DNA of 64,000 nt from Triticum aestivum (Eukaryota; Streptophyta; Magnoliopsida; Poales; Poaceae), in contig NC_057809.1 in the NCBI RefSeq assembly GCF_018294505.1, positions 509,107,914 through 509,171,913 of the forward strand. The letters are read 5' to 3'. Of the stretch, positions 32,301-43,957 are shown piece by piece. The notes under the pieces are model-generated. The model was not told the DNA's origin, ran no database searches, and was given only the letters and a program-made list of their open reading frames with translations. A program made the translations under genes and the position numbers. Position 1 is the stretch's first letter. Each line of letters starts with the position of its first letter.

Positions 32301-35300
32301 TGGGTAGAACTTCCGGAGGTGTTGGATGTTCAAGGCGTTCTAGACGGGTACCCCGTCCTGCATCTCCAGGCGCGCGGCGCCAGGCCTAGAGATGTGGATG
32401 ACCTTGAACGGGCCCTTCGACATGGGTGAGAGCTTATGCAGCCCCTCCCTGGAGAGCACCCGCCTCAGGACTAGGTCACCCACCTCAAGAGTCCTGGAGC
32501 GGACGCTGCGACAGTGGTACCGCCGCAGCGCCTGCTGGTATCTTGCCGCTCATAGTGCAGCTTCACAGCGACGTTCCTCCCCCAGCAGGAGGTCCATCCC
32601 CCGCGTGGCGTCCTACCACGTCTCATCAAACGCCAGGACCCGTGCGGATCGATGCTCGACCTCGTGAGGGAGGACTGCTTCTGCTCCGTACACGAGGAAG
32701 AATGGGGTTTCGCCCGTTGGCTTGGTGGTGGTGCGGATCGACCACAGCACGGACTGAAGCTCGTCGTGCCAGCCCCTGTCGCAGGCTTCGAGCTTCTTCC
32801 TGAAGGTCCTGGTCTTGAGGCCCCTCAGGACCTCCGTGTTGGCGCGTTCGGCCTGGCCATTGCTCCTGGGGTGTGCTACTGAGGCGTAGCAGATCTGCGT
32901 TCCAAGGTTAGCACAATATGACTTGAAGAGACTACTAGTGAACTGCGAGCCGTTATCGGTGATGATGCAGTTGGGGACCCCAAAACGGCTCACGAGGCCC
33001 TTGATGGATTTGATCGCAGAGCCAGCTAGGATGGTGCGGACGGCTTCAACCTCCGGCCACTTAGTGAACTTGTCGATGGCGACATAGAGGTATCGATAGC
33101 CCCACGTGCCCGAGGAAACGGGCCCAGAATATCCAGCCCCCAGACTGCGAATGACCATAAGAGTGGAATGGTTTGGAGGCCCTGAGCTAGCTGATGGATC
33201 TGCTTGGCGTGGAATTGGCAGGCCTCGTAGGACTTCACCAGCTCAGTTGCGTCATTGAGCGCCGTAGGCTAGTGGAATCCACTTCGGAATGCCTTGTCGA
33301 TGAGGGTTCGCGACGACGAGTGGTGCCCGCGGTCCCCGCCGTGTATGTCGGCTATCAGCTCTTTCCCCTGTTCCCTGGGGATACAACGCAGTGAAACGTC
33401 ATTTGGTCACTTCTTGTATAACTCACCGTCTCGGATGTAGTATGCTGTGGCCTGACGGGCCACGCACTCCGTATCCTCCTCCTTCTCCGGTAACGTCCAT
33501 TGCATCATGTATTCCTTGAATTCCTTGGTCCAGCATCCCTCCTGGGGCTCGAGCACCAGAAGTAGGCGTGCTCCCGAGGTCGGGGCTCCTGTGGCAGGCG
33601 GCTGCGACAGTTCCTCCCGAGGCTGAGCTATTCTTGAAAGCAGTGGCATTGCTGATGGCTTGAAGATCTGCTCCTCAAAGACGCCAGGCTCCTGGGGCTG
33701 TCGCTTGGATGCTCTTCTAGCGATGTCGTCAGCTTCCTTGTTGGTGCCACGAGGCACGTGCTGCAACTCCAGGCCCAGAAATTGCTTCTGCATCTTGCGC
33801 ACCTCCGTGAGGTATGCTTCCATGTGCTCGCCCTTTGGCTTGTATACCTTGTTGGAGAAGTTGACGAGGAGCTGTGAGTCGCCCCTGATAGTGAGACGCT
33901 TCACCCCCAGCACCGTCGCAACCTTCAGGCCGGCTATGAGGCCCTCATATTCTGCACTGTTGTTGGAGACCTTCTCGCCCTGCTGGAAGCAGAGCTGCAT
34001 GGCATAGTAGAGCTTATCCTGAGTGGGCAAGATGAGCACTGCTCCAGCCCCCGCGCCCTGGCACGCAAAGGCACCATCGAAATACATGACCCAGCCGTCG
34101 GCGCCTCGCTTCCTGGCGAGAGGGACCGGTCTTCGCCTTCTTCAAGCGTCGGGCGTTTGTCCATTCTGCCACGAAATCAGCAAGCATGGCTCCCTTGATG
34201 ACCCTGGTAGTACTGAACTCCAACTGGAATGCTTGCAACTCAATGTTCCATCCAGCGACTCTTCTGGTAGAGTTGGGGCTCCTGAGCACTCTCTCCAATG
34301 GGTAAGCTGAGACGACCTTGATGGGGTGGCCCTGGAAGTAGTGCTGCAGCTTTCACGAGGCCACCAGGAGCGTGAGTAGGAGCTTTTGAGCCATGCGGTA
34401 CCATGCTCTTGCATCCCGCAACACCGTGCTGACGAAGTATACCGGATGCTCGACGAGGGTAGGCGCGCTGATGAGGCTTGCGCCCTCCTGGAGTTGGGGT
34501 GCCTCCTGAGGGGAGGGAACCCCTAATGCTTGATCGCTGGTCGGGGCCTTCACGGGTTTGGGGGCGTCGTCCTGCTGAGCCTGATCCTCTGCTGCTGCTG
34601 CTGTGGCCCTTGTGGCGCCTTTCTGGTCTTGCGTCGTCTCTGCTGGAGGCGTGGCATAGCGCGATGCGCCCTTGGCTTGGTGTTCTTCCTGAACCGCCAC
34701 CAGGGCCGCGCTGGCTGAGTACGGGGTGGCGGCGAGATAGAGCACTAGAGGCCCATGAGGTCGCGGCGCCACCATCACTGGAGGGCTAGTCAGGTATCTC
34801 TTGAGGTCTTGAAAAGCTTGGTCGGCCTCAGGGGTCCACTCAAACGGGCCCTTCTTTTTCATTAGCTTGAATAAGGGTAGGGCGCGTTCTCCCAGCTTGG
34901 AGATGAAGCGCCCCAACGCAGTCACCAGACCAGCCAACTTCTGCATTTCCTTAAGGGTATGCGGTGGACTCATGTCTTCAATGGCCTTGACCTTCTCTGG
35001 GTTGGCCTCGATCCCCCTGTGGGACACCAAGAAACCCAGCAGCTTGTCGGAAGGGACGCCAAACACGTAATTCTCCGGGTTGAGCCGCAAGTCCACCTGG
35101 CGAAGGCTTTCAAAGGTCTCCTCCAGATCTTGCATCAAGGTCCCCGCCTCCCGAGACTTCACCACGATGTCGTCGACATAGGCTTCAACATTTCTCCCGA
35201 GCTGCCACCCTAAGGCGATGTGCATGAGCCGTTGGAAGGTTGCGCCCACGTTGCGCAGCCTGAACGGCATGCAAGTGTAGCAGTACACCCCACATGGGGT

Positions 35301-35609
35301 CAGGAAGGCTGTCTTCTCTACATCTTCTACCGCCATCTTGATCTGGTGATATCCTGAGAACGCATCCAGGAAGCATAGCAACTCTCACTCATCGGTGGAG
35401 TCGACGATCTGGTCGATGCGTGGAAGCGGGAACGGATCTTGGGGAAGACCTTATTGAGGTTGCTGAAGTCGACGCACATCTGCTCCTTCCCGCCTTTCTT
35501 GGGGACGACGACGGGGTTTGGTAGCCACTCGGGGTACCGAACCTCGCGAATGACACCCACAGCCTCCAACTTGCGGGTTTCTTGGACGATGAAAGCTTGC
35601 ATATCCATG
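32298..35609 (-). pseudogene. pol: Pol of Tat element 2: RT, two RNases H, integrase
   Basis: Minus-strand order: RT from PEWLPNPVVVPKKGG (near 35520) through FLDAFSGYHQIK and YVDD (near 35180); classical RNase H, C-terminal part with AGWNIELQAFQLEF and ADFVAEWT (near 34240); archaeal-type RNase H (YFDGAF, NNSAEYEGL, RGDSQLL, NKEADDIA, 34087-33600); integrase with LDILGPF, TDNGSQF, NGQAERAN (33150-32800); and the C-terminus ending HLRKFYP with TGA at 32298. Frameshifts lie near 35440, 34350, 34100 and 33110, so it is not translatable. The N-terminal RT is across the solo LTR at 39745. Confidence 0.85.
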
Positions 35610-35614
35610 GACTG

Positions 35615-38600
35615 TGTCACACCCTAGTTAGCTCAAGCATTAGAGTGTGCATCATGCTTAAATTTCTTTTAAATTTGAAATGGGGAAGGCAGAAACCCCC
35701 AACACCCCCCTGGAAACAACTAGGGTTTACTAAAAATATTTTCAATGAACTTGAAATGCCCTTCTAAAAAGTTCACCCTCTTTGTCTTAGGTTAGAACCT
35801 CTGGCAAAATTGGTGCACAATTTTCTAGGTCAACAGAAGGTCATTGAATTAAATCCTAAGTATTTGAATTTGGGCATTTAAATGCTATAAAATAATCTAA
35901 GTGCTCAAATAATTCTGGGAGTAAATGTTTCCTGTTGGAAATAATCTAAACAGAGGCCACATTTATTTTCAGGATTTTTGGAAATGTTTTAGTATTTTAT
36001 TTAAAGCTAAACAGTTGCAGTTAAATAGAAAACATAAACAAAAATCAAAAAAAAGAGAGAGAAGAAAGCCCACCTTGGCCTTACATGTGCTGGCCCAGCC
36101 TGTTGGCGCTACCAGTCGTTGTCCTCCTCGCGCCAGAAGGACGCGGAGCGCGTGGCCGGCGCCCGCGGCCACATGCCGGCCACCTCCTGCTTCCGCCGAC
36201 GCCCGAGAGACGCCCTGAAGTGCCACGCGACCCCCACGTCTCCCTCTCGCACTCGCTCACTCTCCCCCTCGTCTCCCTCTCTCTCTCCCGTGACGGCCGA
36301 GCGCGTACCTCGCCACCGATCGCCGTAGTTGCCACCACAGACACCCCCTCGCCCCTCCGACGAGCCCACTAGCTCCGCCTCGACTCCCTCGTCCTCCCCA
36401 CCGAGCCACGCATTGCCGGAGGCCCTGCATCGCCGCCTTCGCCCTCGTCTTCAACCTCGGGCACCCGAGCCATCTCCGGTCGAATTCGCTGCCGCCAGGA
36501 CCTCCCCGAGCCCGCTGACCCCCTCTCCGACTCCGCTGTGAGCCCCTCTTCCTTTCCCCCTAGTTCCCGTGCTCGATTACGCCTCGTAGCCACCGCCCCC
36601 TCCGAGCCCGAGCGCTCCTCGCCGCCGGCCATGTCGCCGTCGTGGCTAAGGCTTTGTAAGCACGCGTTCGAGTGCCTCACCGTGCTCAGTGCAGCACCAG
36701 GAACCTATAGCCACCCCCAGTTCTCCCTCCCATGCACCGTAGCGTCGATTCCGACCTCGCCCGAACTCCGGCCGCCGCCACGAGCTCGATTCCGGTGAGC
36801 TCGCTCCACCCCAGCTCCTCCCACTTGCCCCACTAGATGCGCACGAGCCCCATCTACGCATAGCACGTCTCCGCCGTCGATTTGGTCACCGGAGGACCAA
36901 ATCCGAAGCCCTCCGTCGTCTCGGGCCTCGCCGGCGTCGAGCCGCCGGCGAGTTGACCCAGTTTGACCCCTGGGTGGGCCCAGGAAGACCCCGCCCCTGA
37001 GTCTATGATAGGTGGGGCCGGTCGGCTAACTAAATTAGGATTAGTCTTAATTAAATCAATCACTGACATGTGGGCCCAGGCCCCACTGACAACTAATTAG
37101 TGTTAATCTAATTTTGCTAATTAGCTGAGAGGCTGACAGAAGGGACCCACCAGTCAGGTTTGACCTGGGCTGGCGCCTTTGACCTGCTGACGTCACCCTG
37201 ACGCAATGCTGACGCGGTAATTGATTTTCTGGATTTATTCTTATTCAGGAAATTCCAGAAAATAGTTCAAACTTCAAAAATTCATAGAAATTCAACCATA
37301 GCTCCAAATGAGATAAGTTATATATGAAAAATTATCAAAAAAATTCAATCTATCCATCTGTAATGGTTTCATGCATGACAAAACAAGTTTACCTTGCTAT
37401 TTAGGCAGAATAAAGAAATGCACTATAAATGCCATGTTTAATGAGCTAATATTTGAATCTTTGATTCAAATGAGTTCATTCCTTTCTGTTATAACTTGCA
37501 TTAGGCCAAGACACATTCATATTGACATGTCATAGCATGCATCATATTGTTGCATATCGTCATGTGTTGATTGTGTTCCGATGTGTTCTTCATGGTAGGT
37601 TCTGCCTCCGAGCATATTCACGAGTATCCAACTGAAGGGCAGTATCCCACTACCACTCCATCAGGCAAGCAACCATTGATCATTCCGATACAAACCCATG
37701 TTCTCGCTTCTGCTCTTGTTTACTGCATTAAGACAACACGATTCAAACTGCTGTGTGCTACGGTAGTTGAACCCTTATCCTCTGCATGACCTGTCATTGC
37801 CACAGTAACTAGATGAAACCCACTAGCATGTGTAGGAGTTGATTGAGCCATGTATGTGATTCTTACCTTGCTATGCCTGCTATGCTTAGAGTTGTGTCAG
37901 GTCTGGTTCATCTGGGAGATGGGCTAGAGTGAAATGTTTATGCCGGTAATGTGAGTGATGCGTTGAACATGTTTTGGTAAAGGTATCGATGAGAGGCCAT
38001 GTAGGAGTACATGGTGGGTTGTTTCATTGAGGCCGTCCCTAAGAACTGAGATCTGTATGCGTGATTTAAGATTCAGCTACTACCACACATTGGGCCCTGA
38101 AATATGACCCCGCTCGACTTACTGACCCCTCTCGCCTCTGTCCAGGAGTTGCAACTAGTTTCTGGTGTTTGTAGGACATGTGTTGGCGGCCGTGCGTAGC
38201 GCTGACCCTAGGGGTGGGCTATGTTGAGGTAGATACACCGTGGCACAGTGTACCGAGTCACCCGTTTGGTGTCGCGGGAACCCTGTTCACATCGTTTGGG
38301 GCCGTTGAGGACATCCCAGCCGGATTTCCTTGCGGATGGAACCTGAATAGGCGATAAACCTGGACTAGAGACTTGTGAGGTTAGTCAGGTCGTGGTCTAC
38401 ACCCACGTCGGTTTTCGCTTGAAGTCTGCCGAGCACATGTCGTGTGCAGACGCTAAGTGGTGGAAACATGTGTGACAAAGTACACCCCTGCAGGCTATAA
38501 AACTATTCGAATAGCCGCGTCCGCGGTAAAGGACTACTTGGTTGCATATACAGTTCATAGACAAGTTAATGGATACTACTAAAAGACTCAGGATAAGCGT

Positions 38601-39744
38601 GAGTACCGAGGATGGCCCTCTCGTAGGGTGACGAGGGAGGATCCCCGATGGAGTATTGTGTTGGTGAGTAGTGGACTCGTGTGCGAAAACTATTTTACTG
38701 GTGAAGTTCCGTAGGATAGCTTAGCCAAGAGTCAAAGCTGGCTTGCTGCATTAACCCCACCACCTTCTTGAGAATAAACATGTATGGTAGGTTCTGATGT
38801 AAGACTTGTTGAGTACCTTTGTACTCATGTTTGCTTATTGTTGGTTTCAGACAACAACACTGCCCCCTCCGATGGGTTCTATGTAGACCTTGACGTCGAC
38901 GGGTGACTAGCCACCCAGGTGGTGACACTGGCCATGGAGGGCCTATGTGGATAGACAGGCTTCAAGAAGCCTTCTTTCTTTCTAGAGTCTGTACTCAGAC
39001 TAGTTGCTTCCGCACGCGCTTGTATGTTTGTATGACTTGAGTGTCGGGTCATGTGACCCCTATCTGTATGAACATGTTATGTATGGCTCTCTGGAGCCTT
39101 TATATAAAGTACTTGAGTTGTAGAGTTTTGTTGTGATGCCATGTTGTATGTACTCATACCGGGCATATTGTGTGTATGATTGAAATGCTTGGTATGAGTG
39201 GGATCCGACAATCTAGTTGTTTATCCTTGGCAGCCTTTCATATGGGAAAATGTAGTCTAGTGCTCCTCGAGCCATAGTAGTCCGCTACAGCCCGGTTCAC
39301 CGGAGTCCTGCTAGCCCAGCACTACTGTTCAGGACACTTGACTGGCCGGCATGTGTTTCACTTCGTTCCTATGTCTGTCCCTTCGGGGAAATGTCACGCG
39401 GTGACTTCCGGAGTCCTGCCTAGCCTGCTACAGCCCGGGTTCCCCGGAGTCCTGTTAGCCCAGTGCTACAGCCCGGAATCACTCGTTGATGACCGACATG
39501 CTCGATGTGATTCATGTATGCCTGTCTCCATAGGTCTGTGCCGCTTTGGGTTCACAACTAGCCATGTCGGCCCGGGTTCTCTGTCATATGGATGCTAGCG
39601 ACACTATCATATACGTGAGCCAAAAGGTGCAAACGGTTTCGGGCCATGGTAAGGCGACACCCGTGGGATACCGTGCGTGAGGCCGCAAAGTGATATGAGG
39701 TGTTACCGGCTAGATCGATGTGACTTGGAATCGGGGTCCTGACA
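35615..39744 (+). repeat. Solo LTR of a Tekay-like element
   Basis: This 4130-bp LTR starts TGTCACACCC and ends GTCCTGACA, with an exact TSD gactg (35610-35614 and 39745-39749) and no interior. It interrupts the RT of element 2, which reads on at both sides. It has diverged from LTR1 (clear mismatches throughout) but has the same layout: GC-rich island 36075-36990, exon-like segments 37599-37664 and 38851-38906, and the tacagcccgg repeat near 39290 and 39430. Confidence 0.9.
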
Positions 39745-41008
39745 GACTGTCACCTTGCCTTCTGCTTCACGTGGCGTACGTTGGGGCACACCTTCAGGTG
39801 GTGCTCTATTACCTCTCTTGGGACCCCTACCAGCTGATCGAGCTCCCAGGTGAACACTCCCTTGTTTGCACGCAAGAACTTCACTAGCGCGTCCTCCTGA
39901 CCAGGCTCAAGGTTGGCGCCTATGGTAAAGGTTGCCCCTGAGGACCCGTCCTCCTCGACCGACACTTTCTTGGTTTCTGCCTTGTCCTGAGTAAAACTGC
40001 TTCTTCTTGGTTGGGGTGGCTTCCTTGGCCTTGGAGGTATCCGCGTCGGTGGGTCGTGTTGTCGTGGCGGCCTCGAGGGCAAGCTTGAGCGCCACCAGGG
40101 CCTCCTTAGCGTCCCCCTCGATGGTGAGGTCACCTCCGCTCCCCGACATCTTCATGAGGTTGTAAGCAGGATGGGTCGCTGCCATGAACTGGGCCAGAGC
40201 TGGATACCCGAGGATGCCGTTGTACGGGAGGCCAATGCGGGCGATGTCGAAGTCGATGAGCTCAGTGCGGTAGTTGTCGCGCGTGTCGAAGGTCACGGGG
40301 AGGCGGATCTGTCCTAGGGAGCAGGCAGAGCCTCCGAGAAGGGCTTGCTGGGGCAGAGCCGCTCGAACGGTACGTGAAGGAGGCTGAAGGCTTTGACGGA
40401 GATCACATTGAGGCCGACGTCACCGTCGACGAGCGTCTTGGTGATGGATATGTGGCAGATGGTGGGCACGCACAGCGTGGGGAGCGCACTCGAGCCGACA
40501 GTGGATGCGGGATGATCCTTTGAGTTGAAGGTGAGGTCGGCTTCAGGCGCAACCCATCCAGGCGGAGCCCCCGGGCGCTTGGAAGTGGCACCGATCTGGC
40601 GAAAGTACGGCTTGACATGCCGATCTGAGGGTGGTGCTTGCGAACCGCCAAGGAGAGCTGCAACGATGGGGGCCGCCGGTTCTCTGAAGCGAGTGATGAA
40701 GAGGTTGTGTAGCTCCTCCCAGGTGGCGACAGAAGACTCCGACAAATGGAGGAGCCGAGCGCGCGGCGCGCCTACAAGGGCCATTAGGAACCAGTTGGCC
40801 ATGATCTTGTCGTCGCCCTGGCTTCCAGAACGGCCTCCTCGTACGCCAGCAGGAAAGCCGATGGGTCTGCCGCGCCGTCGTAGCGCGGCGGCATCTCTGG
40901 TTTGAACTTGGGTGGCCACTGCACCTGCCGCAAGGCGGGGGCAAGGTCTCGGAGCCCCCAAGCGCCGCCGTGGGCACCGGTAGATCCAGCTGGAGGGGCG
41001 CCCACCAT
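39745..41008 (-). pseudogene. Gag-protease-RT start of Tat element 2
   Basis: Minus-strand ATG at 41008 (MVGAPPAG). Gag matrix/capsid-like block (PPKFKPEMPPRYDGAADP near 40900, ANWFLMALV, TWEELHNLFITRF) is joined by deletion to the protease (TLVDGDVGLNVIS near 40440, where GGAG is expected), the DNYRTELIDFD and GILGYPALAQF block, and the pre-RT linker (FTIGANLEPGQEDALVKF) up to the solo LTR. Frameshifts near 40820, 40310 and 39990. The protease has a D where the conserved second G normally stands. Confidence 0.75.
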
Positions 41009-41086
41009 GGGGTAGCGGGCGTGGAGATGGTGGAGTGCGAATCGACAGAGGAAAGACTCCGGTGCACCCCTACCTGGCGCGCCAAA

Positions 41087-41991
41087 CGTCGGATCACGGG
41101 TTCTGGCAAAACCCTTAAGGTTCGAACTCTGGGGTGCGCACGAAGATCTCCCCCTTGCCGATCCACGTCCTAGCTCGGCTAAGATCTTACGGACTAACTC
41201 GACGAACTCGCAACACAAAGGACACAAGATTTATACTAATTCAGCCCACCGTTGTGGTGTAATACACTACTCCAGTGTGGTGGTGGTGGATTGCCTCTCG
41301 GGCTGAGGATGAACAGTACAGAGGGAAGAACAACCTCCTGAGGAGAGGTGTTCTTGTGCTTGGAGAACTTGTGTGTGTTCTGGTCTCTCTTGATCTGACC
41401 CCCTAGCTATGGTGTAGGCTAGTCCTATTTGTAGTGGCCTTGGTCCTCTCCCCAAATATTGAGCGGGAAGGGATCCAACAACGGCCAATTTGAAAGGGGA
41501 CAGCTAGTACAGCTTATCCTGACAAAAGTGGTCTTCGCCTGCAATAGGCTCTGGTGGTGACGCCGCCTTGGGCTCCATTGTGACCTTCGTCTTGCCGTCC
41601 TGCTGGTCTTGGTCTCGTTGCACTGATATGGAAACCTTTGCTTGATGCCTCAGTACTCCGCGCCTGCGCTTGCCCCCTTAGAACCAAAGAGGAAACAAGG
41701 ACGCTGCACGCGCTGGCGCCCGTCTGGCGCCCGCTTGGCCTTGGTCGTCATGACTCACATCACTAGAACCTCGCGAGGTTTTCCTGGCCTTGAACTCTCC
41801 GCCCCTCGCGAGCCAGCCTGGTGAGGCCGCTCCTGAGGAGGTCTTGTGTCGTCCGCCTCGTGAGGCTTGGCCCCTCGCGAGGGTCTTGAATGTCTTGTTG
41901 ATGAAGTTGGGTCGTACAGGCCTGCTAGCAAAACCATGCCGTGGGCCGTAGGCAGGCAAGTTTGGGGACCCCCGTTCCCAGAACATCGACA
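41087..41991 (-). repeat. 5' LTR of Tat element 2
   Basis: The 905-bp LTR is similar to the LTRs of elements 1 and A. Both ends have decayed by one base (CGTCGG and TCGACA). The primer-site region TTTGGCGCGCCAGGTAGGGG follows on the minus strand at 41086. The TATA position reads tatttgtag on the + strand (about 41427), so it is mutated. Confidence 0.8.
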
Positions 41992-41995
41992 AACA

Positions 41996-42235
41996 CTACC
42001 CCTGCCAATACCTAAGATTTGCATCGTGATCAACTACTCTAGGCTGAGTGATAGGTGGATTATGTTGGAAGGGAAGGAAAATAATCTTCTAATGCACTGT
42101 GAGAAAGGTGGATTGACGGTGTTGGCATTTATGCTTGTAGGTCTTCTTCTGTACCAGATCATTAGACATCATGTACAAGCAAGAACCAAAGGAATTTCTT
42201 TAGATGTGAAAGATTCAGTATCTACAATAAATTAT
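41996..42235 (+). pseudogene. Formin-like gene fragment (PTEN-like domain of a class II formin)
   Basis: The frame with NNLLMHCEKGG then VLAFMLVGLLLYQ closely matches the phosphatase-like core of plant class II formins (LLMHCERGGWPVLAFMLAGLLLY, from memory). After a frameshift near 42150 the next frame reads SLDIMYKQEPKEFL and then KIQYLQ, with intervening stops, again as expected for this domain. Class II formins nucleate actin; this piece lacks the FH1 and FH2 domains and cannot function. It lies between TE pieces and upstream of Helitron-like ends, so capture is possible. Confidence 0.65.
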
Positions 42236-43193
42236 TTTTTTCATCATGGCGCTCTCCATCAAGGAGCTCTGGAAGGCAACACCGGGCGAACAATGGTCTT
42301 GTGGAGGTTGCTAGGGAGGACGCACTCGAGTGTGTCGAGTGATGGTGTGAATGTCTGGCGCCAGTTGCAGCTTGGTCAAGCTTAGGCCCACGGTCAAACT
42401 ACCGGAAAACTAATATTCAGGATCTGAAATTATAGTCTCATCTGGTCGGCCAATGCGGTAGCCTTCATCTTCTGCGATGTCTTCCGCTTCCACCAGAATT
42501 TTTGATGATTTTTATATGGAAACAAATGTACGTATACTGCTGTGTATGGGTGTGAATAGTCGTTGTGTACAGTTGGATCTTAATTCATGTTAAATGGAGA
42601 TGTATGGGGTGACAGGTATTTATGTCGTGGTTGAAATTGCATTCTTTTTGTGATGTATGGTGTGACAGTTATACCATTTTTATGCTAAAATTGATATGTA
42701 CAATTTCATGTATGGTTGCTCGTTTACAAGTAAAATGACTAAGAATCAGTCGTTCTAACTTCTTTGATGAAAAGACACCTTATGGACGTGTTGGTTACAA
42801 TACTGAGAGAGGGGAAAGAAATGAAGTGTCTCTCTGCTCTTGGTGCATAACAATCTAAGAATGTCCCAGGGTCAGGGCTTTTATCTAATGCTACACTACA
42901 AGCTGCTCAATGGTACGCTCATGTGACGTTTGAATGTCACCTGTCGGATTAGAGATGGTGGTAGTGGGTGGAGAAGCAAGAGGAAGAAAAAGAACATGAA
43001 TAATATGAGTGCATAGTTAAGTTTTTGAATTCAAAGTTTACGCGGGTGGGGGTGGAAAGAGGGGCTGCGAGTTTGATGTGTCATTGTCAGAGTGATGTAA
43101 TGGTAAAGTATGTATGCAACGACGCATATGTGCATGGAGCTTTTAAAAATTATATATTAGACAGGATTGGTGTTGAACCGTCAAAATATGTGT
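42236..43193. other. Unassigned non-coding sequence
   Basis: AT-rich sequence with no supported gene. It could be the body of a non-autonomous Helitron whose 5' end I could not place, or decayed gene-flank sequence carried with the formin piece. Confidence 0.3.
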
Positions 43194-43230
43194 GCTCCCG
43201 TTGCAATGCACGAGCGATTTAATTAACTAG
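43194..43230 (+). mobile_element. Degenerate Helitron-like 3' end
   Basis: gctcccgttgcaatgcacga is followed by a short AT tract and terminal CTAG (43227-43230). This matches, with decay, the hairpin-plus-CTAG 3' ends of grass Helitrons (CCCGTTGCAACGCACGGGC). Confidence 0.35.
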
Positions 43231-43500
43231 ATCCCGTGTAAAAGTTAAGTTTTCCTTTTAATGTTTAAGCTACTAGGATATATTGTATCCCAGAATGTTA
43301 ACATTGAGCTAAAATTAATTGAGCCAAAATAAAATTGAGTCGTGGAAGAGGAAGAGGGTGTGTGAGAGAGAGAGAGGGCTAGAGAAAGAGAGCATGGGTG
43401 GGAGAGAGAACGGGAGACAGAGATATGGAGGCTGGTAGATAGAGTGGGGGAAGCGAGAGAGATATGCATTTGTACTTATGGGTGCAATAAAAAACTAAAA
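43231..43500. other. GA-rich low-complexity stretch
   Basis: Runs of gagagaga (about 43360-43465) lie between the two Helitron-like ends. No gene is seen. Confidence 0.5.
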
Positions 43501-43501
43501 G

Positions 43502-43531
43502 GACCGTGTCAACGCACGGGCATTCTACTAG
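43502..43531 (+). mobile_element. Helitron-like 3' terminus
   Basis: ccgtg-tcaacg-cacgg forms a hairpin, followed by gcattcta and terminal CTAG (43528-43531), then T. Hairpin, about 8-10 bp, CTAG, and insertion before T are the standard Helitron 3' features. The flank right of it is coding sequence of an Athila-type protease, consistent with insertion into that element. Confidence 0.5.
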
Positions 43532-43957
43532 TAATGATAAACATAGACATGTTGTTGGCGTGCATGTTGTTTCTGTTAAGATAGGAGATCATTGTTATCA
43601 TGGCTTATGTGATTTGGGTGCTAGTGTGAGTGCAATTCCTTGTAATTTATATCAAGAAATTATAAATGATATTGCACCTGCTAGGATAGAAGATATTGAT
43701 GTTACTATTAAGCTTGCCAATAGACATACTATCTCACCAATTGGGATTGTTAGAGATGTTGAAGTCTTGATGTTACTATTAAGAAATTATGAATGATATT
43801 GCACCTGCTGAGATAGAAGATATTGATGTTACTATTAAGCTTGCCAATAGAGATACTATCTCACCAGTTGGGATTGTTAGAGATGTTGAAGTCTTGTGGG
43901 GGGGAAATAAAATATCCCACTGATTTTCTTGTTCTTGGTGTTGAGGCATATCTCTCT
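43532..43957 (+). pseudogene. Athila-type Gypsy protease fragment
   Basis: It encodes a retropepsin segment: VKIGDHCYHGLCDLGASVSAIP, in which CDLGAS corresponds to the catalytic D-[ST/L]-G-A motif, typical of Athila-clade elements. It is cut on the left by the Helitron-like end and on the right by the Copia LTR. A 127-bp internal tandem duplication (units from 43656 and 43783) repeats the NDIAPA...RDVEVL segment and shifts the frame. Confidence 0.7.

Larger units (their letters stand above)
30583..41991 (-). mobile_element. Tat-lineage Gypsy element 2 (truncated on the 3' side)
   Basis: Minus-strand order: 5' LTR 41087-41991; gag-protease-RT start 41008-39745; a solo Tekay-like LTR insertion; RT-RNase H-archaeal-type RNase H-integrase 35609-32298; spacer with minisatellite; antisense B3-like ORF 30584-31369. 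The 3' LTR is not in the window, because the Fatima-like element begins at 30582. Dual RNase H and the antisense ORF slot are Tat-lineage hallmarks. Confidence 0.8.

Noticed and set aside
4650..39749. Similarity of Tekay-type target sites (cagt versus gactg as reverse complements)
   Set aside because: Only two sites, and the third (aaccg at 53465) does not fit; too few to claim a preference.
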